Shown: positions 49,570 to 62,961 of the stretch, piece by piece
Layout of the letters: every line of letters starts with the position of its first letter
How positions within the stretch are numbered: the stretch's first letter is position 1
Assembly: GCF_029227915.1 (NCBI RefSeq)
Contig: NC_079883.1
Coordinates: forward strand, 806,001 to 870,000
Direction: 5' to 3'
Source: Hydractinia symbiolongicarpus
Lineage: Eukaryota; Cnidaria; Hydrozoa; Anthoathecata; Hydractiniidae
Length of the DNA: 64,000 bases
Made by a program: the position numbers and the translations under genes
The notes under the pieces: generated by a model
What the model was told of the DNA's origin: nothing
What the model saw: the letters and a program-made list of their open reading frames with translations, nothing else
Databases searched by the model: none

Positions 49570-50786
49570 GAACGATTTTTTACATTATCTTTTAACCACT
49601 AAAACGCATGAGACTTGTAGTTTTCAAAAATGTTTTCATTTTTGATGAGACGCGAAATAAAAGAAGTTTAATCGCCGGCAAACGAAAACCCGCGATTTCC
49701 CGTAAATCCCGTGCTTGGCCCGTATAGTCGAGTATATACAAAAAAGTACCCTGTGAGTAAACTCATTTCCAGAACGATTTTTTAAATTATCTTTTCACCA
49801 CTAAAACGCATGAGACTTGTAGTCTTCAAAAATGTTTTCATTTTTGATGAGACGCGGAATAAAAGAAGTTTAATCGCCGGCAAACGAAAACCTGCGATTT
49901 CCCGTAAATCCCGGTCTCGGCCCGTATAGTCAAAAGTATACAAAGAAAATACCCAGGGAGTAAACTCATTTCCCGAACGATTTTTTAAATTATTTTTTCA
50001 CCACTAAAACGTATGAGACTCGTAGTTTTCAAAAAAATTTTCATTTTTGATGAGACGCTGAATAAAAGAAGTTTAATCGCCGGCAAACGAAAACCCGCGA
50101 TTTCCCGTAAATCCCGGACTCGGCCCGTATAGTCAAAAGTATACAAAGAAAGTACCCTGCGAGTAAACTCATTTCAAGAACGATTTTTTAAATTATCTTT
50201 TCACCACTAAAACGCACGAGACTTGTAGTTTTCAAAAATGTTTTCATTTTTGATGAGACGCTGAATAAAAGGAGTTTAATCGCCGGCAAACGAAAACCCG
50301 CGATTTCCCGTAAATCCCGTGCTTGGCCCGTATAGTCGAGTATATACAAAGAAAGTACCCTGTGAGTAAACTCATTTCCAGAACGATTTTTTAAATTATT
50401 TTTTCACCACTAAAACGCATGAGACTTGTAGTTTTCAGGAATGTTTTCATTTTTAATGAGACGCTTAATGAAAGAAGTTTAATCGCCGGCAAACGAAAAC
50501 CCGCGATTTCCCGTAATTCCCGGGCTTGGCCCGTATAGTCGAATGTATACAAAGAAAGTACCCTGTGAGTAAACTCATTTCTCGAACTATTTTTTAAATT
50601 ATTTTTTCACCACTAAAACGCATGAGACTTGTAGTTTTCAAAAATGTTTTCATTTTTGATGAGACGCTGAATAAAAGAAGTTTAATCGCCGGCAAACGAA
50701 AACCCGCAATTTCCCGTAAATCCCGTGCTTGGCTCGTATAGTCGAGTATATACAAAGAAAGTACCCTGTGAGTAAAGTCCTTTCCA
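49570..50786 (+). repeat. Right-block 6-mer, S with l1/l2 fused, 1217 bp
   Basis: l1 front (ttttttacatta, gcgaaat) passes directly into the l2 tail (gtgcttgg, gagtatatac, tacaaaaaagtacc), so one monomer is lost between about 49680 and 49720. l3 l4 l5 l6 l7/l14 follow unchanged. The exchange point lies in the conserved CpG block. Confidence 0.87.
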
Positions 50787-52206
50787 GAACGATTTTTTAC
50801 ATTATCTTTTAACCACTAAAACGCATGAGACTTGTAGTTTTCAAAAATGTTTTCATTTTTGATGAGACGCGAAATAAAAGAAGTTTAATCGCCGGCAAAC
50901 GAAAACCCGCGGTTTCCCGTAAATCCCGGGCTTGGCCCGTATAGTCAAATGTATACAAAGAAAGTACCCTGTGAGTAAACTCTTTTCCCGAACGATTTTT
51001 TAAATTATTTTTTCACCACTAAAACGCATGAGACTTGTAGTTTTCAAAAATGTTTTCATTTTTGATGAGACGCTGAATGAAAGAAGTTTAATCGCCGGCA
51101 AACGAAAACCCGCGATTTCCCGTAAATCCCGTGCTTGGCCCGTATAGTCGAGTATATACAAAAAAGTACCCTGTGAGTAAACTCATTTCCAGAACGATTT
51201 TTTAAATTATCTTTTCACCACTAAAACGCATGAGACTTGTAGTCTTCAAAAATGTTTTCATTTTTGATGAGACGCGGAATAAAAGAAGTTTAATCGCCGG
51301 CAAACGAAAACCTGCGATTTCCCGTAAATCCCGGTCTCGGCCCGTATAGTCAAAAGTATACAAAGAAAATACCCAGGGAGTAAACTCATTTCCCGAACGA
51401 TTTTTTAAATTATTTTTTCACCACTAAAACGTATGAGACTCGTAGTTTTCAAAAAAATTTTCATTTTTGATGAGACGCTGAATAAAAGAAGTTTAATCGC
51501 CGGCAAACGAAAACCCGCGATTTCCCGTAAATCCCGGACTCGGCCCGTATAGTCAAAAGTATACAAAGAAAGTACCCTGCGAGTAAACTCATTTCAAGAA
51601 CGATTTTTTAAATTATCTTTTCACCACTAAAACGCACGAGACTTGTAGTTTTCAAAAATGTTTTCATTTTTGATGAGACGCTGAATAAAAGGAGTTTAAT
51701 CGCCGGCAAACGAAAACCCGCGATTTCCCGTAAATCCCGTGCTTGGCCCGTATAGTCGAGTATATACAAAGAAAGTACCCTGTGAGTAAACTCATTTCCA
51801 GAACGATTTTTTAAATTATTTTTTCACCACTAAAACGCATGAGACTTGTAGTTTTCAGGAATGTTTTCATTTTTAATGAGACGCTTAATGAAAGAAGTTT
51901 AATCGCCGGCAAACGAAAACCCGCGATTTCCCGTAATTCCCGGGCTTGGCCCGTATAGTCGAATGTATACAAAGAAAGTACCCTGTGAGTAAACTCATTT
52001 CTCGAACTATTTTTTAAATTATTTTTTCACCACTAAAACGCATGAGACTTGTAGTTTTCAAAAATGTTTTCATTTTTGATGAGACGCTGAATAAAAGAAG
52101 TTTAATCGCCGGCAAACGAAAACCCGCAATTTCCCGTAAATCCCGTGCTTGGCTCGTATAGTCGAGTATATACAAAGAAAGTACCCTGTGAGTAAAGTCC
52201 TTTCCA
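50787..52206 (+). repeat. Right-block 7-mer S, copy 2, 1420 bp
   Basis: Same order and length as 48150-49569. It has cccgcggtttcccg in l1, a change shared with the l1 at 52207 and absent from the one at 48150. That links this copy to the following long unit. Confidence 0.87.
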
Positions 52207-55047
52207 GAACGATTTTTTACATTATCTTTTAACCACTAAAACGCATGAGACTTGTAGTTTTCAAAAATGTTTTCATTTTTGATGAGACGCGAAATAAAAG
52301 AAGTTTAATCGCCGGCAAACGAAAACCCGCGGTTTCCCGTAAATCCCGGGCTTGGCCCGTATAGTCAAATGTATACAAAGAAAGTACCCTGTGAGTAAAC
52401 TCTTTTCCCGAACGATTTTTTAAATTATTTTTTCACCACTAAAACGCATGAGACTTGTAGTTTTCAAAAATGTTTTCATTTTTGATGAGACGCTGAATGA
52501 AAGAAGTTTAATCGCCGGCAAACGAAAACCCGCGATTTCCCGTAAATCCCGTGCTTGGCCCGTATAGTCGAGTATATACAAAAAAGTACCCTGTGAGTAA
52601 ACTCATTTCCAGAACGATTTTTTAAATTATCTTTTCACCACTAAAACGCATGAGACTTGTAGTCTTCAAAAATGTTTTCATTTTTGATGAGACGCGGAAT
52701 AAAAGAAGTTTAATCGCCGGCAAACGAAAACCTGCGATTTCCCGTAAATCCCGGTCTCGGCCCGTATAGTCAAAAGTATACAAAGAAAATACCCAGGGAG
52801 TAAACTCATTTCCCGAACGATTTTTTAAATTATTTTTTCACCACTAAAACGTATGAGACTCGTAGTTTTCAAAAAAATTTTCATTTTTGATGAGACGCTG
52901 AATAAAAGAAGTTTAATCGCCGGCAAACGAAAACCCGCGATTTCCCGTAAATCCCGGACTCGGCCCGTATAGTCAAAAGTATACAAAGAAAGTACCCTGC
53001 GAGTAAACTCATTTCAAGAACGATTTTTTAAATTATCTTTTCACCACTAAAACGCACGAGACTTGTAGTTTTCAAAAATGTTTTCATTTTTGATGAGACG
53101 CTGAATAAAAGGAGTTTAATCGCCGGCAAACGAAAACCCGCGATTTCCCGTAAATCCCGTGCTTGGCCCGTATAGTCGAGTATATACAAAGAAAGTACCC
53201 TGTGAGTAAACTCATTTCCAGAACGATTTTTTAAATTATTTTTTCACCATTAAAACGCATGAGACTTGTAGTTTTCAGGAATGTTTTCATTTTTAATGAG
53301 ACGCTTAATGAAAGAAGTTTAATCGCCGGCAAACGAAAACCCGCGATTTCCCGTAATTCCCGGGCTTGGCCCGTATAGTCGAATGTATACAAAGAAAGTA
53401 CCCTGTGAGTAAACTCATTTCTCGAACTATTTTTTAAATTATCTTTTCACCACTAAAACGCATGAGACTTGTAGTTTTCAAATATGTTTTCATTTTTGAT
53501 GAGACGCGAAATAAAAGAAGTTTAATCGCCGGCAAACGAAAACCCGCAATTTCCTGTAAATCCCGGACTCGGCCCGTATAGTCGAGTATATACAAAGAAA
53601 GTACCCTGCGAGTAAACTCATTTCCAGAACCATTTTTTAAGTTATCTTTTCACCACTAAAAGGCATGAGACTTGTAGTTTTCAAAAATGTTTTCATTTTT
53701 GATGAGACGCGGAAAAAAAGAAGTTTAATCGCCGGCAAACGAAAACCCGCGAATTCCCGTAAATCCCGGACTCGGCCCGTATAGTCAAATGTATACAACG
53801 AAAATACCCAGGGAGTAAACTCATTTCCAGAGCGATTTTTTAAATTATCTTTTCACCACTAAAACGCATGAGACTTGTAGTTTTCAAAAATGTTTTCATC
53901 TTTGATGAGACGCCGAATAAAAGATGTTTAATTGCCGGCAAACGAAAACCCGCGATTTCCCGTAAATCCCGGATTCGGCCCGTATAGTCGAGTATATACA
54001 AAGAGAGTACCCTGTGAGTAAACTCATTTCCAGAACGATTTCTTAAATTATCTTTTCACCACTAAAACGCATGAGACTTGTATTTTTTAAAAATGTTTTC
54101 ATTTTTGATGAGACGCTGAATAAAAGAAGTTTAATCGCCGGCAAACGAAAACCCGCAATTTCCCGTAAATCCCGTGCTTGGCTCGTATAGTCGAGTATAT
54201 ACAAAGAAAGTACCCTGTGAGTAAAGTCCTTTCCAGAACGATTTTTTATATTATCTTTTCACCACTAAAACGCATGAGACTTGTAGTTTTCAAAAATGTT
54301 TTCAATTTTGATGAGACGCTGAATAAAAGATGTTTAATCGCCGGCAAACGAAAACCCGCGATTTCCCGTAAATCTCGGACTCGGCCCGTATAGTCAAAAG
54401 TATACAAACAAAGTACCCAGGGAGTAAACTCATTCCCCGAACGATTTTTTAAATTATCTTTTCACCACTAAAACGCAAGAGACTTGTAGTTTTCAAAAAT
54501 GTTTTCATTTTTGATGAGACGCTAAATAAAAGAAGTTTAATCGCCGGCAAACGAAAACCCGCGATTTCCTGTAAATCCCGGGCTTAGCCCGTATAGTCGA
54601 ATGTATACAAAGAAAGTACCCTGTGAGTAAACTCATTTCCCGAACGATTTTTTAAATTATTTTTTCACCACTAAAACGCAAGAGACTTTTAGTTTTCAAA
54701 AATGTTTTCATTTTTGATGAGACGCTGAATAAAAGAAGTTTAATCGCCGGAAAACGAAAACCCGGGATTTCCCGTAAATCCCGGACTCGGCCCGTATAGT
54801 CAAAAGTATACAAAGAAAATACCCAGGTAGTAAACTCATTTCCAGAACGATTTTTTAAATTATTTTTTCACCACTAAAACGCATGAGACTTGTAGTTTTC
54901 AAAAATGTTTTCATTTTTGATGAGACGCTGAATAAAAGAAGTTTAATCGCCGGCAAACGAAAACCCGCAATTTCCCGTAAATCCCGTGCTTGGCTCGTAT
55001 AGTCGAGTATATACAAAGAAAGTACCCTGTGAGTAAAGTCCTTTCCA
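52207..55047 (+). repeat. Right-block 14-mer L, copy 2, 2841 bp
   Basis: l1 to l14 in order with l5 present. It matches 45309-48149 at an offset of 6898 bp over l6-l14 and l1-l4. It differs in having l5 where copy 1 has a second l4. This is the cleanest full copy of the right-block HOR. Confidence 0.88.
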
Positions 55048-56467
55048 GAACGATTTTTTACATTATCTTTTAACCACTAAAACGCATGAGACTTGTAGTT
55101 TTCAAAAATGTTTTCATTTTTGATGAGACGCGAAATAAAAGAAGTTTAATCGCCGGCAAACGAAAACCCGCGATTTCCCGTAAATCCCGGGCTTGGCCCG
55201 TATAGTCAAATGTATACAAAGAAAGTACCCTGTGAGTAAACTCTTTTCCCGAACGATTTTTTAAATTATTTTTTCACCACTAAAACGCATGAGACTTGTA
55301 GTTTTCAAAAATGTTTTCATTTTTGATGAGACGCTGAATGAAAGAAGTTTAATCGCCGGCAAACGAAAACCCGCGATTTCCCGTAAATCCCGTGCTTGGC
55401 CCGTATAGTCGAGTATATACAAAAAAGTACCCTGTGAGTAAACTCATTTCCAGAACGATTTTTTAAATTATCTTTTCACCACTAAAACGCATGAGACTTG
55501 TAGTCTTCAAAAATGTTTTCATTTTTGATGAGACGCGGAATAAAAGAAGTTTAATCGCCGGCAAACGAAAACCTGCGATTTCCCGTAAATCCCGGTCTTG
55601 GCCCGTATAGTCAAAAGTATACAAAGAAAATACCCAGGGAGTAAACTCATTTCCCGAACGATTTTTTAAATTATTTTTTCACCACTAAAACGTATGAGAC
55701 TCGTAGTTTTCAAAAAAATTTTCATTTTTGATGAGACGCTGAATAAAAGAAGTTTAATCGCCGGCAAACGAAAACCCGCGATTTCCCGTAAATCCCGGAC
55801 TCGGCCCGTATAGTCAAAAGTATACAAAGAAAGTACCCTGCGAGTAAACTCATTTCAAGAACGATTTTTTAAATTATCTTTTCACCACTAAAACGCACGA
55901 GACTTGTAGTTTTCAAAAATGTTTTCATTTTTGATGAGACGCTGAATAAAAGGAGTTTAATCGCCGGCAAACGAAAACCCGCGATTTCCCGTAAATCCCG
56001 TGCTTGGCCCGTATAGTCGAGTATATACAAAGAAAGTACCCTGTGAGTAAACTCATTTCCAGAACGATTTTTTAAATTATTTTTTCACCACTAAAACGCA
56101 TGAGACTTGTAGTTTTCAGGAATGTTTTCATTTTTAATGAGACGCTTAATGAAAGAAGTTTAATCGCCGGCAAACGAAAACCCGCGATTTCCCGTAATTC
56201 CCGGGCTTGGCCCGTATAGTCGAATGTATACAAAGAAAGTACCCTGTGAGTAAACTCATTTCTCGAACTATTTTTTAAATTATTTTTTCACCACTAAAAC
56301 GCATGAGACTTGTAGTTTTCAAAAATGTTTTCATTTTTGATGAGACGCTGAATAAAAGAAGTTTAATCGCTGGCAAACGAAAACCCGCAATTTCCCGTAA
56401 ATCCCGTGCTTGGCTCGTATAGTCGAGTATATACAAAGAAAGTACCCTGTGAGTAAAGTCCTTTCCA
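55048..56467 (+). repeat. Right-block 7-mer S, copy 3, 1420 bp
   Basis: l1 l2 l3 l4 l5 l6 l7/l14, matching 48150-49569 at the 6898-bp offset. Minor private changes are ggtcttgg in l3 and tcgctggc in the hybrid. Confidence 0.87.
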
Positions 56468-58370
56468 GAACGATTTTTTACATTATCTTTTAACCACGAA
56501 AACGCATGAGACTTGTAGTTTTCAAAAATGTTTTCATTTTTGATGAGACGCGAAATAAAAGAAGTTTAATCGCCGGCAAACGAAAACCCGCGATTTCCCG
56601 TAAATCCCGGGCTTGGCCCGTATAGTCAAATGTATACAAAGAAAGTACCCTGTGAGTAAACTCTTTTCCCGAACGATTTTTTAAATTATTTTTTCACCAC
56701 TAAAACGCATGAGACTTGTAGTTTTCAAAAATGTTTTCATTTTTGATGAGACGCTGAATGAAAGAAGTTTAATCGCGGGCAAACGAAAACCCGCGATTTC
56801 CCGTAAATCCCGTGCTTGGCCCGTATAGTCGAGTATATACAAAAAAGTACCCTGTGAGTAAACTCATTTCCAGAACGATTTTTTAAATTATCTTTTCACC
56901 ACTAAAACGCATGAGACTTGTAGTCTTCAAAAATGTTTTCATTTTTGATGAGACGCGGAATAAAAGAAGTTTAATCGCCGGCAAACGAAAACCTGCGATT
57001 TCCCGTAAATCCCGGTCTCGGCCCGTATAGTCAAAAGTATACAAAGAAAATACCCAGGGAGTAAACTCATTTCCCGAACGATTTTTTAAATTATTTTTTC
57101 ACCACTAAAACGTATGAGACTCGTAGTTTTCAAAAAAATTTTCATTTTTGATGAGACGCTGAATAAAAGAAGTTTAATCGCCGGCAAACGAAAACCCGCG
57201 ATTTCCCGTAAATCCCGGACTCGGCCCGTATAGTCAAAAGTATACAAAGAAAGTACCCTGCGAGTAAACTCATTTCAAGAACGATTTTTTAAATTATCTT
57301 TTCACCACTAAAACGCACGAGACTTGTAGTTTTCAAAAATGTTTTCATTTTTGATGAGACGCTGAATAAAAGGAGTTTAATCGCCGGCAAACGAAAACCC
57401 GCGATTTCCCGTAAATCCCGTGCTTGGCCCGTATAGTCGAGTATATACAAAGAAAGTACCCTGTGAGTAAACTCATTTCCAGAACGATTTTTTAAATTAT
57501 TTTTTCACCACTAAAACGCATGAGACTTGTAGTTTTCAGGAATGTTTTCATTTTTAATGAGACGCTTAATGAAAGAAGTTTAATCGCCGGCAAACGAAAA
57601 CCCGCGATTTCCCGTAATTCCCGGGCTTGGCCCGTATAGTCGAATGTATACAAAGAAAGTACCCTGTGAGTAAACTCATTTCTCGAACTATTTTTTAAAT
57701 TATCTTTTCACCACTAAAACGCATGAGACTTGTAGTTTTCAAATATGTTTTCATTTTTGATGAGACGCGAAATAAAAGAAGTTTAATCGCCGGCAAACGA
57801 AAACCCGCAATTTCCTGTAAATCCCGGACTCAGCCCGTATAGTCGAGTATATACAAAGAAAGTACCCTGCGAGTAAACTCATTTCCAGAACCATTTTTTA
57901 AGTTATCTTTTCACCACTAAAAGGCATGAGACTTGTAGTTTTCAAAAATGTTTTCATTTTTGATGAGACGCGGAAAAAAAGAAGTTTAATCGCCGGCAAA
58001 CAAAAACCCGCGAATTCCCGTAAATCCCGGACTCGGCCCGTATAGTCAAATGTATACAACGAAAATACCCAGGGAGTAAACTCATTTCCAGAGCGATTTT
58101 TTAAATTATCTTTTCACCACTAAAACGCATGAGACTTGTAGTTTTCAAAAATGTTTTCATCTTTGATGAGACGCCGAATAAAAGATGTTTAATTGCCGGC
58201 AAACGAAAACCCGCGATTTCCCGTAAATCCCGGATTCGGCCCGTATAGTCGAGTATATACAAAGAGAGTACCCTGTGAGTAAACTCATTTCCAGAACGAT
58301 TTCTTAAATTATCTTTTCACCACTAAAACGCATGAGACTTGTATTTTTTAAAAATGTTTTCATTTTTGAT
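56468..58370 (+). repeat. Right-block 14-mer L, copy 3, broken off after l10
   Basis: l1 to l9 are intact (56468, 56671, 56873, 57076, 57279, 57482, 57685, 57888, 58091). l10 (58294) starts correctly with gatttcttaaa and tgtatttttt but changes at about 58370 to gacacactgaatagaag with gtgcttggcccg. l11-l14 are missing. This marks the right end of the L/S block. Confidence 0.85.
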
Positions 58371-61135
58371 GACACACTGAATAGAAGAAGTTTAATCGCC
58401 GGCAAACGAAAACCCGCGATTTCCCGTAAATCCCGTGCTTGGCCCGTATAGTCGAAGGTATACAAAGAAAGTACCCTGTGAGTAAACTCATTTTCCGAAC
58501 GATTTTTTAAATTATTTTTTCACCACTAAAACGCATAAGACTTGTAGTTTTCAAAAATGTTTTCATTTTTGATGAGACGCTGAATAAAAGAAGTTTAATC
58601 TCCGGCAAACGAAAACCCGCGATTTCCCGTAAATCCCGTGCTTGGCCCGTATAGTCGAGTATATACAAAGAAAGTACCCTGCGAGTAAACTCATTTCCAG
58701 AACCATTTTTTAAGTTATCTTTTCACCACTAAAACGCATGAGACTTGTAGTTTTCAAAAATGTTTTCATTTTTGATGAGACGCAATATAAAAGAAGTTTA
58801 ATCGCCGGCAAACGAAAACCCGCGAATTCCCGTAAATCCCGGACTCGGCCAGTATAGTCAAATGTATACAACGAAAATACCCAGGGAGTAAACTCATTTC
58901 CAGAACGATTTTTTAAATTATCTTTTCACCACTAAAACGCATAAGACTTGTAGTTTTCAAAAATGTTTTCATTTTTGATGAGACGCTGAATAAAAGAAGT
59001 TTAATCTCCGGCAAACGAAAACCCGCAATTTCCCGTAAATCCCGTGCTTGACCCGTACAGTCGAGTATATACAAAGAAAGTACCCTGTGAGTAAACTCAT
59101 TTCCAGAACGATTTCTTAAATTATCTTTTCACCACTAAAACGCATGAGACTTGTAGTTTTCAAAAATGTTTTCATTTTTGATGAGACGCGGAATAAGAGA
59201 AGTTTAACCGCCGGCAAACGAAAACCTGCGATTTCCCGTAAATCCCGTGCTTGGCCCGTATAGTTGAGTATATACAAAGAAAGTATCCTGTGAGTAAACT
59301 CATTTCCAGAACGATTTTTTAAATTATCTTTTCACCACTAAAACGCATGAGACTTGCAGTTTTCAAAAATGTTTTCATTTTTGATGAGACGCTAAATAAA
59401 AGAAGTATAATCGCCGGCAAACGAAAACCCGCGATTTCCCGTAAATCCCGTGCTTGGCCCGTATAGTCGAGTATATACAAAGAAAGTACCCTGTGAGTAA
59501 ACTCATTTCCAGAACGATTTTTTAAATTATCTTTTCACCACTTAAACGCATGAGACTTGTAGTTTTCAAAAATGCTTTCATTTTTGATGAGACGCTGAAT
59601 AAAAGAAGTTTAATCGCCGGCAAACAAAAACCCGCGAATTCCCGTAAATCCCGGACCCGGCCCGTATAGTCAAAAGTATACAAAGAAATAACACAGGGAG
59701 TAAACTCATTTCCCGAACGATTTTTTAAATTATTTTTTCACCACTAAAACGCATGAGACTTGTAGTTTTCAGGAATGTTTTCATTTTTAATGAGACGCTT
59801 AATGAAAGAAGTTTAATCGCCGGCAAACGAAAACCCGCGATTTCCCGTAATTCCCGGGCTTGGCCCGTATAGTCAAATGTATACAAAGAAAGTACCCTGT
59901 GAGTAAACTAATTTCTCGAACGATTTTTTAAATTATCTTTTCACCACTAAAACGCATGAGACTTGTAGTTTTCAAATATGTTTTCATTTTTGATGAGACG
60001 CGAAATAAAAGAAGTTTAATCGCCGGCAAACGAAACCCCGCGATTTCCCGTAAATCCCGGACTCGGCCCGTATAGTCGAGTATATACAAAGAAAGTACCC
60101 TGCGAGTAAACTCATTTCCAGAACCATTTTTTAAGTTATCTTTTCACCACTAAAACGCATGAGACTTGTAGTTTTCAAAAATGTTTTCATTTTTGATGAG
60201 ACGCGGAATAAAAAAAGTTTAATCGCCGGCAAACGAAAACCCGCGAATTCCCGTAAATCCCGGACTCGGCCAGTGTAGTCAAATGTATACAACGAAAATA
60301 CCCAGGGAGTAAACTCATTTCCAGAACGATTTTTTAAATTATCTTTTCACCACTAAAACGCATGAGACTTGTAGTTTTCAAAAATGTTTTCATTTTTGAT
60401 GAGACGCCGAATAAAAGATGTTTAATTGCCGGCAAACGAAAACCCGCGATTTCCCGTAAATCCCGGATTCGGCCCGTATAGTCAAAAGTATACAAATAAA
60501 GTACCCAGGGAGTAAACTCATTTCCCGAATGATTTTTTAAATTATCTTTTCACCACTAAAACGCATGGGACTTGTAGTTTTCAAAAATGTTTTCATTTTT
60601 GATGACACGCTGAATAGAAGAAGTTTAATCGCCGGCAAACGAAAACCCGCGATTTCCCGTAAATCCCGTGCTTGGCCCGTATAGTCGAAGGTATACAAAG
60701 AAAGTACCCTGTGAGTAAACTCATTTCCCGAACGATTTATTAAATTATTTTTTCACCACTAAAACGCATAAGACTTGTAGTTTTCAAAAATGTTTTCATT
60801 TTTGATGAGACGCTGAATAAAAGAAGTTTAATCTCCGGCAAACGAAAAGTCGCGATTTCCCGTAAATCCCGTGCTTGGCCCGTATAGTCGAGTATATACA
60901 AAGAAAGTACCCTGTGAGTAAACTCATTTCCAGAACGATTTCTTAAATTATCTTTTCACCACTAAAACGCATGAGACTTGTAGTTTTCAAAAATGTTTTC
61001 ATTTTTGATGAGACGCGGAATAAAAGAAGTTTAAACGCCGGCAAACGAAAACCCGCGATTTCCCGTAAATCCCGTGCTTGGCCCGTATAGTCAAAAGTAT
61101 ACAAAGAAAATACCCAGGGAGTAAACTCATTTCCC
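58371..61135 (+). repeat. Irregular monomers with l8-like and ataag classes
   Basis: About 13 monomers. An l8-like monomer (gaaccatt, taagttatc, ggccagt, acaacgaaaat) at 58700 recurs at 60121, exactly seven monomers later. The monomers between them do not all match, so this is not a clean HOR. Others carry gcataag with tctccggc, and gatttcttaaa. No gene lies here. Confidence 0.65.
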
Positions 61136-62961
61136 GAACGATATTTTAAATTACTTTTTCACCACTAAAACGCAAGAGACTTGTAGTTTTCAAAAATATT
61201 TTCATTTTTGATGAGACGCTGAATAAAAGAAGTTTAATCGCAGGCAAACGAAAACCCGCGATTTCCCGTAAATCCCGTGCTTGGCCCGTATAGTCGAGTA
61301 TATACAAAGAAAGTACCCTGTGAGTAAACTCATTTCCAGAACGATTTTTTAAATTATCTTTTCACCACTAAAACGCATGAGACTTGTTGGTTTCAAAAAT
61401 GCTTTCATTTTTGATGAGACGCTGAATAAAAGAAGTTTAATCGCCGGCAAACGAAAACCCGCGAATTCCCGTAAATCCCGGACTCGGCCCGTATAGTCAA
61501 AAGTATACAAAGAAAATACACAGGGAGTAAACTCATTTCCCGAACGATTTTTTAAATTATTTTTTCACCACTAAAACGCATTAGACTTGTAGTTTTCAAA
61601 AATGTTTTCATTTTTGATGAGACGCGGAATAAAAGAAGTTTAATCTCCGGCAAACGAAAACCGCGATTTCCCGTAAATCCTGTGCTTGGCCCGTATAGTC
61701 GAGTATATACAAAGAAAGTACCCTGTGAGTAAACTCATTTCCAGAACGATTTTTTAAATTATCTTTTCACCACTAAAACGCATGAGACTTGTAGGTTTCA
61801 AAAATGCTTTCATTTTTGATGAGACGCTGAATAAAAGAAGTTTAATCGCCGGCAAACGAAAACCCGCGAATTCCCGTAAATCCCGGACTCGGCCCGTATA
61901 GTCAAAAGTATACAAAGAAAATACACATTGAGTAAACTCATTTCCCGAACGATTTTTTAAATTATTTTTTCACCACTAAAACGCATTAGACTTGTAGTTT
62001 TCAAAAATGTTTTCATTTTTGATGAGACGCGGAATAAAAGAAGTTTAATCGCCGGCAAACGAAAACCTGCGATTTCCCGTAAATCCCGTGCCTGGCCCGT
62101 ATAGTAGAGTATATACAAAGAAAGTATCCTGTGAGTAAACTCATTTCCAGAACGATTTTTTAAATTATCTTTTCACCACTAAAACGCATGAGACTTGCAG
62201 TTTTCAAAAATGTTTTCATTTTTGATGAAACGCTGAATAAAAGAAGTTTAATCGCCGGCAAACGAAAACCCGCGGTTTCCCGTAAATCCCGTGCTTGGCC
62301 CGTATAATCGAGTATATACAAAGAAAGTATCCTGTGAGTAAACTCATTTCCAGAACGATTTTTTAAATTATCTTTTCACCACTAAAACGCATGAGACTTG
62401 TAGTTTTCAAAAATGTTTTCATTTTTGATGAGACGCGGAATAAAAGAAGTTTAATCGTCGGCAAACGAAAACCCGCGAATTCCCGTGAATCCCGGACTCG
62501 GCCCGTATAGTCAAAAGTATACAAAGAAAATACCCAGGGAGTAAACTCATTTCCCGAACGATATTTTAAATTATTTTTGCACCACTAAAACGCACGAGAC
62601 TTGTAGTTTTCAAAAATGTTTCCATTTTTGATGAGACGCTGAATAAAAGAAGTTTAATCGCCGGCAAACGAAAACCCGCGATTTCCCGTAAATCCCCTGC
62701 TTGGCCCGTATAGTCAAGTATATACAAAGAAAGTACCCTGTGAGTAAACTCATTTCCAGAACCATTTTTTAAGTTATCTTTTCACCACTAAAACGCATGA
62801 GACTTGTAGTTTTCAAAAATGTTTTCATTTTTGATGAGACGCCGAATAAAAGATGTTTAATTGCCGGCAAACGAAAACCCGCGATTTCCCGTAAATCCCG
62901 GATTCGGCCCGTATAGTCGAATGTATACAAAGAAAGTACCCTGTGAGTAAACTCATTTCCC
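61136..62961 (+). repeat. 9-mer HOR copy 1, 1826 bp
   Basis: Begins with gaacgatattttaaattac and aatattttc. Monomers with ggtttc plus aatgctttc (61339, 61744) alternate with gcattag plus gcggaat ones (61542, 61947). Monomers with agtatcctg follow. One base is missing at 61661 (gaaaaccgcg). The next unit starts at 62962. Confidence 0.82.
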
